Source: JAWPMT01 sp965227935
GTDB lineage: Bacteria > Bacteroidota > Bacteroidia > Cytophagales > Cyclobacteriaceae
Reading direction: 5' to 3'
NCBI GenBank assembly: GCA_965227935.1
Contig: CBDDGS010000055.1
Span: 2,170,001-2,234,000 of the forward strand
DNA: 64,000 nucleotides
Position 1 is the first letter of the stretch. Each line of letters opens with the position of its first letter. Below the pieces are notes generated by a model, which worked only from the letters and a program-made list of their open reading frames with translations, made no database searches and had not been told where the DNA came from. Of the stretch, positions 1 to 6,957 are shown piece by piece. A program made the position numbers and the translations under genes.

Positions 1-623
1 AACCTGCCACCACTGCGCAGGTAGTTGTAGTAGGTCTCGCCTCGATTGAGAATAAAGGTGATCGTGTCTCTGACACTGTAGCCAACAACATTTGCTGTGG
101 GTATCAATGTCACCACCGTACGGTCCTCCGTCGCTACCAGCGTAAGTGACGAGTGGGCGTCAGTGTAAGAGTTACCAGTAGGCCAAAAGATTTGGTTGGG
201 CATGATGAACTCCTGACCCAGGGCATTGCGGCCTTTGAGTGCGTAGATGTCAACGTTCCAAAATTCTCCCACCTCGTAAAGGCAAGAGATGACCGAGGTA
301 GAAGTGATTTGGAAACCTTTGTTAGATACCTGGTTGGGAGAGCTGTTTTCATACTCCAGGGGATTTTGCAGCGCTACTGTAGAAGTACTGTTGGCAGCTA
401 GTTCTATGACGCGAGGGGCAAAGGCGGGATTCGCAGGCATGGTGATCCTGATAGTCGCTGGCTCATCGAGTGTAGACATTCGGAAGCGGACCGGACGATC
501 ATCCCCCTGGTGCTGATTGCTAATATCCGGTGCGGCAAACCAGAATTCCTGGTCCAATTGCGCGAATGAAGCATTCGACCCAAAGAATAGCAGTATCCAA
601 AGGAGAAAAGAAGGGCACCTCAT
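1..623 (-). CDS. IgGFc-binding-like surface protein, N-terminal part (partial)
   Basis: The frame is open from an ATG at 623 to the left window edge, so only about 207 residues are visible and the C-terminus lies outside. It starts with a signal peptide (MRCPSFLLWILLFFG, then SNASFAQ) followed by the family-typical LDQEFWFAAPDI segment. Next come beta-rich stretches such as VATEDRTVVTLIP and RGETYYNYL. These match the IgGFc-binding-like N-terminal domain of large secreted Bacteroidota proteins, which often carry Ig-like/PKD repeats and a type IX secretion C-terminal signal; neither of those can be checked here. The likely location is the cell surface or outside the cell. Function is unknown beyond probable adhesion. 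The family call is fairly sure, the role is not. Confidence 0.75.
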   Translation of the reverse strand, partial: MRCPSFLLWILLFFGSNASFAQLDQEFWFAAPDISNQHQGDDRPVRFRMSTLDEPATIRITMPANPAFAPRVIELAANSTSTVALQNPLEYENSSPNQVSNKGFQITSTSVISCLYEVGEFWNVDIYALKGRNALGQEFIMPNQIFWPTGNSYTDAHSSLTLVATEDRTVVTLIPTANVVGYSVRDTITFILNRGETYYNYLRSGGR

Positions 624-720
624 AGTCAAGGCACAAATCTAGGACAACAATGAGAAGGGGAAGGTACGTCTTCGTTCCATTCTTGCCCGCGGCTTGTGTG
701 GATCCAAGAAGTTGGTAGAC

Positions 721-3066
721 CTATTGCGAATCTGTAGATACCTGTGCCGCGGCTGCTAGTGGGGCGCCTTCTGCAGCAGGGGTGTAGTAGATCTCGACCT
801 CTACCTTGCGGTCCTCAAGGTTGCCAAACTGATTGTTGTACGGGGAGGAGGTGGCTTTCTCCATTCCATAAGGCTTGGGAACATAGGGGATCTGGTGGGC
901 TTCAAATATCTCTCCCACGGCCTTGATGCGTCGCTTGCTTAGTTCGAAGTTGAAGTCCACTTCTCCTGTGATGTCAGTATAACCCTTTAGGAGTACCCCG
1001 ATGATCTTGATGTCCTCATTGTAGATCAGGTCCGCCAGCTGCACTTTCGCGTTTAGATCCAGTTTCGAGCTCCCATGATTGAAGTAGACCGTGAGGTTCT
1101 TTGTGGGTGTATTTTCATTGCGCATGATCATGCGTAGTCTCGGCTTCTTGTGATCCGGCAGACCAAAGTACGTGACAAACTTCCTCGTCGTCCTGGCAGG
1201 AAGTGTCTTGTTTTCCCACTTTAGGAAGTAGCCGCTATCCCCATATCTTACCTTCTGTGGATTGAGTTTCCAAGTCACTCTATGGAGGACCGGCCACCTT
1301 CCGACCACCATTTTGTCGGGAGGAGTCGCTTCGAGTCCTTTGATGATGGCGGCGCCCATAAGGTCGGCCGAATCAAGTTTTGTTCGGTAAAAGCTTAACC
1401 TACTCGGCATGCTATTTCCGCGGAAACCATACTCACTTCTCAGTAGCATATCATCCGCAGATATGGCGCAGTGGTCATTATCACCTACCATCGTGTCTAT
1501 GAGGAGGCCAAGGCCAATATTCCTGCTTTTAGGTCCTTTGTTGATGAATTCGTACCGTATCATGTAGTACTGAGCAAAACCTGAGTGAATGACCTGTCCT
1601 GCGGCATCTACGGGTGTCAATTCCTGTGTCACCTGCAGGCCATTGAATTCGTAGCTGGTAGTCACCTGAGGCGTCGCCCCGGCTCCACCGTATATTTGGA
1701 GACCCTTGATGAATGTCACGCCGGGCAGATGTGGAGCATTGCTGGCGAGCTTCCCGTCTACATTGATGATGAAGTGTGAGGTGGATTGGGGCAATGGGTA
1801 CCCAAACATCAGCCTTTTGCCTCCGACTCCCAGGGTGAACCTGCCATCATCACCCAGCTGCTGATCACCTATATTGACACCGTCCTTGAATGCCAATTCC
1901 GATTTGTCTTTGAGCTGATTGCGTAGATGCTCCAGGTCCTCTCTCTTATCTTCATCCACGAATTCGTAAGCGAGTAGCAGATTGGCGTAGGCGCTTTGAA
2001 AATTTCCCAGGCGATCATATGCCTGAGACTTGGCCAGGAAGGGTTCAGCAGTACGTTCAATGGCCATGCTGGAGTCGGCAAGTTGGAGCGCGTATTGCAA
2101 CAAAGTTTCCTGATAGAACTTGTTCGAAATTGTAAGAGCCAACTTTGCCTTGCCCGATGCGTCATTTGGTCCATATTTTCCCATGTATCGGATGTAGAGT
2201 TGACACCATTTTTCATCTTGCTCATCATCTCCGAAGACAAGTTGCCCCCTCATGGCAACGCTATCCGGGTTGTCAAAGTACTGGGGATATTTTCGTACAT
2301 AGTTGAGGAAGTGCCTGAGATAGGCATCGTTTCCTCGCTTCTTACCATCAATGAGGTAGTCATTCATGGCTTGGTTGATGTACGTCCTGTATTGGTCGGT
2401 ATAGGCTTGTACCAGGTCCTGGTTCTCCAGAATCCTTTGGAATAAAGTTCTATTGGAGGCAGGAACAAACGCCTCTATCATCGCCCAATTCAGGGAGTCA
2501 ACGAGTCGCCTGTCTTTCTCTTCGCTGATGTGCTTCAGCACGATGGAGCGAGCTTTCTTTCGATTGATCCATTTCAACGCATGAACGTATCTTGAAATCA
2601 CTTCGACATCTTTGGGACGCTCTTGAAAATCGTCGTAGTAGTCTTGGAGGTTGACCATACTACCTGCCAAATCGAGGAATGTGTCCGAGTCAAGTGCGCC
2701 CTCCTGACGATACACCAAACGGCCCTTGGGGTCATAAACCAATAGGGTGGGGTAAGCTTTGACATCAATGGACGAGATGAAAGCTTCTTGCTCTTTCTCG
2801 GCGTCGATGCGCAGTGAAACAAAGTGCTGGTTCATGTAACCTCCCACGCTATCGTCGGCAAAGACGCTGCTTTCCATCCACTTGCAGGGTCCGCACCACT
2901 CGGCATACAGATCGACGAAGACGAATCGGCCTTCAGACCGTGCCAGCGCCTTGGCCTCTTCTATAGTTATTGATTGGAAATCAATAGGGTCTGAAATTGC
3001 TTTTGGTGAAATGACAGAGAACGACACTAACAGTGCCGCGAGTAGCTGAAGACGGTAAGATGGCAT
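721..3066 (-). CDS. Thioredoxin-domain / OmpA C-terminal fusion protein
   Basis: This is a 781-residue exported protein. The start is the ATG at 3066, which begins a signal peptide (MPSYRLQLLAALLVSFSV); a TTG eight codons upstream gives a worse N-terminus. Residues ~30-140 form a thioredoxin fold with WCGPC at 57-61 and the cis-Pro segment AYPTLLVYD. A helical stretch follows (~150-400), then a beta-rich middle region, and at ~660-770 an OmpA-like peptidoglycan-binding domain (LKGYTDITGEV, then LSKRRIKAV). The architecture suggests a periplasmic disulfide or reductase module tethered to the cell wall. The helical part may be TPR-like. Joining thioredoxin and OmpA in one chain is unusual; the substrate is unknown. 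Nothing downstream looks co-transcribed. Confidence 0.8.
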   Translation of the reverse strand: MPSYRLQLLAALLVSFSVISPKAISDPIDFQSITIEEAKALARSEGRFVFVDLYAEWCGPCKWMESSVFADDSVGGYMNQHFVSLRIDAEKEQEAFISSIDVKAYPTLLVYDPKGRLVYRQEGALDSDTFLDLAGSMVNLQDYYDDFQERPKDVEVISRYVHALKWINRKKARSIVLKHISEEKDRRLVDSLNWAMIEAFVPASNRTLFQRILENQDLVQAYTDQYRTYINQAMNDYLIDGKKRGNDAYLRHFLNYVRKYPQYFDNPDSVAMRGQLVFGDDEQDEKWCQLYIRYMGKYGPNDASGKAKLALTISNKFYQETLLQYALQLADSSMAIERTAEPFLAKSQAYDRLGNFQSAYANLLLAYEFVDEDKREDLEHLRNQLKDKSELAFKDGVNIGDQQLGDDGRFTLGVGGKRLMFGYPLPQSTSHFIINVDGKLASNAPHLPGVTFIKGLQIYGGAGATPQVTTSYEFNGLQVTQELTPVDAAGQVIHSGFAQYYMIRYEFINKGPKSRNIGLGLLIDTMVGDNDHCAISADDMLLRSEYGFRGNSMPSRLSFYRTKLDSADLMGAAIIKGLEATPPDKMVVGRWPVLHRVTWKLNPQKVRYGDSGYFLKWENKTLPARTTRKFVTYFGLPDHKKPRLRMIMRNENTPTKNLTVYFNHGSSKLDLNAKVQLADLIYNEDIKIIGVLLKGYTDITGEVDFNFELSKRRIKAVGEIFEAHQIPYVPKPYGMEKATSSPYNNQFGNLEDRKVEVEIYYTPAAEGAPLAAAAQVSTDSQ

Positions 3067-3159
3067 AACACGAAAGGTTTCATTGGGCAAAACGCTTGGA
3101 TTCTGAGGTTTAGTATGTTAACGTTCCAAGTCAGCCAAAGGGATGAATCCTCTGCAAAT

Positions 3160-3186
3160 AAAAAAGGGCTACCAATGGCAGCCCTC
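3160..3186 (-). terminator. Hairpin of the decayed tRNA cassette
   Basis: The plus-strand segments agggct and agccct pair around an 8-9 nt loop, with a run of A on the left that gives a U-tract on the minus strand. It has the same position and form as the hairpin following the intact tRNA-Arg, so it is probably a duplicated tRNA terminator. Confidence 0.5.
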
Positions 3187-3187
3187 G

Positions 3188-3363
3188 TACACACGGAAGG
3201 AGACGACCGGGGTCGCGGACGACCGCAGCGGCGAACCGACGCTTCCGCGCACGGACCTCAACCTCTGGAGCCTAGCCGGCCGCACCTTGCCGGCCGCACC
3301 GAATCCCGATGGCTATCGGGACAGCGCTTACAGAACGTCTGCCCGGCCAGTTGAGCTACGGGG
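3188..3363 (-). pseudogene. Broken tRNA-Arg copy with GC-rich inserts
   Basis: Three blocks match the intact tRNA-Arg at 3429-3502 in the same order: the 3' arm (cacggaaggag), an exact 17-nt block at 3256-3272 (cctcaacctctggagcc), and the 5' end at 3347-3363 (ccagttgagctacgggg). They are separated by GC-rich sequence holding small palindromes (tcccgat...atcggga) and a tandem gccggccgcacc. No cloverleaf can form across the whole span. It also carries its own downstream hairpin. It reads as a decayed duplicate of the tRNA cassette; a fragment near 3325 resembles the anticodon region of another tRNA. Confidence 0.6.
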
Positions 3364-3397
3364 TTGTTGACATAAGAGATGCAAGAGTGGGGAAATG

Positions 3398-3427
3398 AAA
3401 AAAGGCTGTCCTAACGGAACAGCCTTT
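3398..3427 (-). terminator. Terminator of tRNA-Arg
   Basis: A 9-bp stem (aaaggctgt / acagccttt on the plus strand) with a 9-nt loop is followed by a U-tract in the minus direction. It begins 2 nt after the tRNA discriminator base. Confidence 0.75.
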
Positions 3428-3428
3428 G

Positions 3429-3502
3429 TACACCCGGAAGGAGTCGAACCCTCAACCTCTGGAGCCGAAATCCAGCGCTCTATCCAGTTGAGCTACGGGT
3501 GC
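3429..3502 (-). tRNA. tRNA-Arg (anticodon TCG)
   Basis: This is a 74-nt cloverleaf. The acceptor stem GCACCCG pairs with CGGGTGT, followed by discriminator A. The D-arm is GCTC-AACTGGATA-GAGC. The anticodon stem CTGGA/TCCAG encloses the loop TTTCGGC, which places TCG at positions 34-36. The T-arm is GAGGG-TTCGACT-CCTTC. CCA is not encoded. It reads CGA and, by wobble, other CGN codons. Broken copies of the same gene lie on both sides. Confidence 0.95.
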
Positions 3503-3547
3503 ATTTCCTTTATGAACACTCTCGGCCATGCCGATAACTTATCGGCA

Positions 3548-3560
3548 GAGCTACGGGTGC
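3548..3560 (-). repeat. 13-nt duplicate of the tRNA-Arg 5' end
   Basis: The first 13 bases of the tRNA-Arg (GCACCCGTAGCTC on the minus strand) occur again here, 45 bp upstream of the intact gene. The spacer contains the palindrome gccgataacttatcggc. The copy lies between the promoter at 3579 and the intact tRNA, as if an insertion had duplicated the tRNA start. Confidence 0.6.
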
Positions 3561-3578
3561 ATGCCTCAAAAAGGAGTG

Positions 3579-3586
3579 CAAATATA
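3579..3586 (-). promoter_or_regulatory. -7 promoter element of the tRNA-Arg locus
   Basis: TATATTTG on the minus strand matches the Bacteroidota -7 consensus TAnnTTTG exactly. It lies 19 nt before the first partial tRNA copy and about 76 nt before the intact tRNA. No good -33 TTTG is visible. Confidence 0.5.
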
Positions 3587-3648
3587 GATTTTTTGTTCAG
3601 TCGTCCGGTCATATTTTGGCTACTTTTAGAGCATACACCAGAACAAGC

Positions 3649-3804
3649 ATGAAAAAGAAGGAATGTCCATCCTGCGCGATGGAAGTAGATGCCGACGAAA
3701 AGATCTGCCCCATTTGTCAGTACGAGTTCACCTCTCAGCCCAAAAGCTATATGTGGATTGCCATTGTGATGGCAATTATCCTTTTGTTGATGTTTCTTTT
3801 CTGA
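3649..3804 (+). CDS. Small zinc-ribbon membrane protein
   Basis: This 51-residue protein starts at the ATG at 3649 (MKKKECPSCAMEV); a longer frame to 3616 adds residues with no family support. Two CxxC pairs, CPSC and CPIC about 17 residues apart, form a zinc-ribbon-like knuckle. One hydrophobic C-terminal helix (MWIAIVMAIILLLMFLF) ends the chain, so the ribbon faces the cytoplasm or periplasm from a single anchor. A strong hairpin terminator follows 12 nt after the stop, which supports a real, separately transcribed gene. Function is unknown. Confidence 0.7.
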   Translation: MKKKECPSCAMEVDADEKICPICQYEFTSQPKSYMWIAIVMAIILLLMFLF

Positions 3805-3816
3805 CCCCTGGGCAAT

Positions 3817-3847
3817 GAAAAAGGCTACCCTGGGGGTAGCCTTTTTA
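3817..3847 (+). terminator. Intrinsic terminator after the zinc-ribbon gene
   Basis: The near-perfect stem aaaaaggctacc / gggtagccttttt has a short loop, with A and T runs on either side, so it can act in both directions. It probably also ends the minus-strand 38-aa gene. Confidence 0.8.
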
Positions 3848-3918
3848 CACTCTGCTGTATGAAGATGATTATTAGAGGGTACTTATTAATGTCACCTAAT
3901 TTTTGGCGGTATTAGGAT

Positions 3919-4035
3919 CTATTTAAATCGGTAAACATACCTTTCGGCACAGTAGAACAAGAAGAGGAGAAAAACTCCCCCAGCCAGTGTAATGGCTTGA
4001 TTTCCGGTGAACGCTGCAACTACTTCTGCTTCCAT
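3919..4035 (-). CDS. Candidate 38-aa single-span membrane protein
   Basis: A short frame starts with ATG at 4035 and ends with TAG at 3919. Its product begins MEAEVVAAFTG, has one hydrophobic span (ITLAGGVFLLFLFYC), and ends in a basic tail (ERYVYRFK). The layout is that of a small inner-membrane subunit or a KdpF-like peptide. A near-consensus promoter (TTG, 20 nt, TACCTTCG) lies just upstream near 4075, and the bidirectional hairpin at 3817 lies downstream. It is not recognised by family. It could be a chance frame, but the promoter, span and terminator arrangement favours a real gene. Confidence 0.4.
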   Translation of the reverse strand: MEAEVVAAFTGNQAITLAGGVFLLFLFYCAERYVYRFK

Positions 4036-4235
4036 GATTTCGTTCGTTTAATGATTTGAATACATTACGAAGGTAGGTGCACACCTACAGGCTGACAATA
4101 CCGTTTTAGGGGTATTTTCACCCCTTTGGGAGTCCCCAAAAGTGGGTATTTCGGCCTTGAATGTACCCTCATCTGGGGATAAGGAGGGCCTTTTCGGTAC
4201 CTGGAGGACGTTTTTTATCTAACGGCTTGAAGGGC

Positions 4236-4691
4236 TTACAGGAAGCGCTCGAGGTAGAAGATCACCTCGCCATTTGCGCTAGGACGTACGATTTCGTGTC
4301 CATCATCAGTGATGCTAAGGATCTCCCACGTCGTAGTTTCCCTGTCGATTGTGACGTGCAGTTCGCGGCCATTGTCGGAGATGATCCATGAGCCTACCAC
4401 TCCTGGGGGATCACTTGGATCGCACTTTGTACGACCTTCATTTTCCTCATACCGGCCGTTGGGATAGTAGACGAATGTATTGTCGGTGACGCACTCATTG
4501 AGGATAAGCTCGCCCGAGAAGTCTTCCTGGGCTAATTCTACGGCACTGATGTAATAAGACCGACCCTGGGTATCCGAACCAGCAAGGAGCTCTTCCCGTG
4601 TGGGGGCTGCTTCATCTGCCTCGATACAAGAAACCATCAATAGAAGAAAGAAGATGGTGCACAGCAATATGATCGCTCTGTATATCCTCAT
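4236..4691 (-). CDS. Lipocalin-like lipoprotein
   Basis: This 151-residue protein has a lipoprotein signal ending in LMVSC, with the lipidated Cys at 22. The mature part is a small beta-rich domain containing LILNECVTDNTFVYYPNGRY, then CDPSDPPGVVGSWIIS and TTWEILSITDDG. That pattern (Cys, 'W.I..ng..L.i', 'y.I..lt.d') is typical of the short lipocalin-like proteins common in Bacteroidota, which are thought to sit on the outer membrane. The ligand is unknown. It lies downstream of thrC in the same direction but separated by 59 bp with an inverted repeat, so it is probably not part of the amino-acid operon. Confidence 0.65.
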   Translation of the reverse strand: MRIYRAIILLCTIFFLLLMVSCIEADEAAPTREELLAGSDTQGRSYYISAVELAQEDFSGELILNECVTDNTFVYYPNGRYEENEGRTKCDPSDPPGVVGSWIISDNGRELHVTIDRETTTWEILSITDDGHEIVRPSANGEVIFYLERFL

Positions 4692-4699
4692 GCTTGGAC

Positions 4700-4735
4700 G
4701 TGTGTTTGCTATAAGTCAACAAATAGCGCACACAC
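4700..4735. repeat. Interrupted inverted repeat between thrC and the lipocalin-like gene
   Basis: gtgtgt-tt-gctat pairs with atagc-gc-acacac around a 10-nt loop (6 + 5 bp with a 2x2 internal loop). There is no U-tract, so it is a poor intrinsic terminator. It could be a Rho-dependent end of the thr operon or a binding site. Confidence 0.4.
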
Positions 4736-4750
4736 CCCCAAAACCGGTTC

Positions 4751-6031
4751 CTACAATTTCGCCAAAAGTTCCTTGAATACGTTGAAGTCTGCTTTTATGG
4801 CCATCGAAGACTTGTCCTTTTGCATTAGCTCCTGAGTGAAGGATGGCAACTCATAAGTGGAGTTGACCTTTAGCACGGTGTCTACGAATTTGCAGGGGTG
4901 AGCAGTCTCAAGGAAGATGCCTTGCTCGCCAGCATTCAGATGCTCTTGCAGGGCGGCGTAGCCAATAGCGCCATGCGGGTCCAATTGGTAATCGTTGTCT
5001 TCGAGGCATCTGGACATGGATGCGAGTGTCTCGTCGTCGTTTAGGCGAAATCCACTGACGTCCTTTCGAATCGCCTCGTAACTACCATCATACAATTCCT
5101 GGATACGCGGGAAGTTGCTGGGTTTACCCACGTCCATCGCATTGGAGTAGGTCGCAATGGTCGCTTTGGGCTCGTAGTTGCCGGACTCCAGATATCTTGG
5201 GACAACGTCGTTGGCGTTGCTGGCGGCGATGAATCTCTTGATAGGCGCACCCATTTTTTTGGCGAGCATCCCAGCCGCCAGGTTGCCGTAATTACCGCTT
5301 GGCACTGAAAACACTAGTGAGTCACGATTTTGAGATTGCAGATAGGCCCACCCGTAGTAGATCGATTGTGGAATCCACCGTGCGATATTGATAGAATTGG
5401 CAGAGGATAGTTGCAACTGACTGTTGAGGTCGCTATCGAGGAAAGCCTGCTTGACCAGTTGCTGGCAGTCGTCGAAGTTACCATCCACCTCAAAGGCCTC
5501 GATGTTGTGACCGAGTGTTGTCAATTGCTTCTCCTGAAGGTCACTGACTTTTCCAGAAGGATAGAGGATGATCACTCGCACGCCCTCCACTTGGTAGAAG
5601 CCAGAAGCGACAGCGCCGCCAGTATCACCGGAGGTGGCGACGAGGATCGTCACTTCCTGGTCAGACTGTTCATTGAAATATCCGAGACATCGAGCCAGGA
5701 ATCGGGCGCCAACGTCTTTGAACGCATAGGTGGGTCCATGGAATAGCTCGAGGCTCTGGATTCTGTCGGCTACATCTACCAGTGGCAGATCAAATGCCAA
5801 CGTTTCTTCCACGATCTGCTGAAGGCGTCCGCTTGGAATGTCATCTCCGACGAAGGGTGCCATGATCTCGTACCCCAGCTCTCCCAATGAGGGGGATGAG
5901 GTGCTGTAGTACCTGGCAATATTTGGTATAATCTCGGGATAGTAGAGACCATTGTCGCTGGGCAGGCTCTTGATGACTCCTTCCCGGAAAGGTACCGGAG
6001 TCGATTTCCTATTGGTGCTATAGAACTTCAT
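4751..6031 (-). CDS. thrC: Threonine synthase
   Basis: This is a PLP enzyme converting O-phosphohomoserine to threonine, the last step of threonine synthesis. The 426-residue length fits the family. The N-terminus FYSTNRKSTPVPFREGV and GLYYPEIIP are typical. The PLP lysine is K105 in GPTYAFKDVGARF, and the phosphate-binding region includes ATSGDTGGAVASGF and SVPSGNYGNL. Its ATG overlaps the thrB stop by one base (TGATG), so the two are translationally coupled. It is the last gene of the ilv-thr run. Confidence 0.95.
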   Translation of the reverse strand: MKFYSTNRKSTPVPFREGVIKSLPSDNGLYYPEIIPNIARYYSTSSPSLGELGYEIMAPFVGDDIPSGRLQQIVEETLAFDLPLVDVADRIQSLELFHGPTYAFKDVGARFLARCLGYFNEQSDQEVTILVATSGDTGGAVASGFYQVEGVRVIILYPSGKVSDLQEKQLTTLGHNIEAFEVDGNFDDCQQLVKQAFLDSDLNSQLQLSSANSINIARWIPQSIYYGWAYLQSQNRDSLVFSVPSGNYGNLAAGMLAKKMGAPIKRFIAASNANDVVPRYLESGNYEPKATIATYSNAMDVGKPSNFPRIQELYDGSYEAIRKDVSGFRLNDDETLASMSRCLEDNDYQLDPHGAIGYAALQEHLNAGEQGIFLETAHPCKFVDTVLKVNSTYELPSFTQELMQKDKSSMAIKADFNVFKELLAKL

Positions 6032-6957
6032 CAGTTGATAGCGTGCGTGCCGTGTGGATTGATAGATGATATGTGGAAGAAAGAGTCGATACTTAGTCTA
6101 TCGTAAATCGCTTTGATTTCAGGCATCGCCTCCAGGGCTTTCTTCTCGTCACGATAAAGGCCGAACATGGATGGGCCAGAGCCAGAAATGTTGAAGCCCA
6201 ATGCCCCGTGGCTCATGGCGATCTCTTTCACTTTGTCGTAATGCGGAATGAGCGTCTTCCGAATAGGCTCTGCTACCACGTCCACTAACGACCGGCTGAT
6301 CAGATCCCAATCTTCATTTACCAACCCGGCGACAAGTCCAGCCACATTACCCCATTGCTCTCTGGCTTTATCCAGTCGGACGGTGTCGCCCAACATTTTC
6401 TTTGCCTCGGATGTCTTGATCTGGATCTTGGGAAAGATGATCAGCGCCTTCAGGTCTTTGGGGTAGGGCAGTTGGAAGACATCTACATCCGGTTCGCAGC
6501 TGCGCACTACAGTAAATCCTCCCAGCATCGCCGGTGTGACGTTGTCGGCGTGCGCCTTTTGTGAGGCGACAATCTCTCCCTCCATGGCATACAGCACGAG
6601 CTCCTTTTTGTTGAAAGGGCTACCCAGCAGTTCGTTGGCGGCGAACGCTGCTCCTGCCGCACTCGAGGCACTGGAGCCTAATCCACTCCCAGGATTGACA
6701 TTCTTCTTGATCTCGATGTCAAATCCTTGTGTGCTGTCCAGCATGTTGAGCAGGCTGGATATCGCCACTGTGGCGACATTCTTCTCAGGACTGAAAGGCA
6801 GTTTGGCCCCTTCGATATGGCTGATGACCAGCTTATCGTCCTTTCGTTTCCGAAGAATGATCTCATCGCCGATGGTATCCAGTGCAAATCCGAAGATGTC
6901 GTAGCCGCAACCGACGTTGGCGACCGAGGCCGGGGAAAATACTTTTATGCTATCCAT
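6031..6957 (-). CDS. thrB: Homoserine kinase
   Basis: This is a GHMP-superfamily kinase that phosphorylates homoserine using ATP. The 308 residues show the three GHMP motifs: the N-terminal PASVANVGCGYDIFGFAL, the ATP loop NPGSGLGSSASSAAGA near residue 90, and the C-terminal FNISGSGPSMFGL. The start ATG overlaps the thrA stop by one base (TAATG), and its own stop overlaps the thrC start. It therefore sits between the enzyme that makes its substrate and the one that uses its product. Confidence 0.95.
   Translation of the reverse strand: MDSIKVFSPASVANVGCGYDIFGFALDTIGDEIILRKRKDDKLVISHIEGAKLPFSPEKNVATVAISSLLNMLDSTQGFDIEIKKNVNPGSGLGSSASSAAGAAFAANELLGSPFNKKELVLYAMEGEIVASQKAHADNVTPAMLGGFTVVRSCEPDVDVFQLPYPKDLKALIIFPKIQIKTSEAKKMLGDTVRLDKAREQWGNVAGLVAGLVNEDWDLISRSLVDVVAEPIRKTLIPHYDKVKEIAMSHGALGFNISGSGPSMFGLYRDEKKALEAMPEIKAIYDRLSIDSFFHISSINPHGTHAIN

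Noticed and set aside
3160..3586. CRISPR-like array near tRNA-Arg
   Set aside because: The repeats are tRNA fragments of unequal length and spacing, with no regular repeat-spacer structure and no cas genes.
3115..3652. Plus-strand frames of 75-85 codons over the tRNA-Arg locus
   Set aside because: They run across the tRNA, its terminator and the decayed copies, overlap one another in different frames and have no protein-like composition.
4700..4735. Intrinsic terminator after thrC
   Set aside because: The inverted repeat is interrupted and lacks a U-tract, so it is listed only as a repeat.
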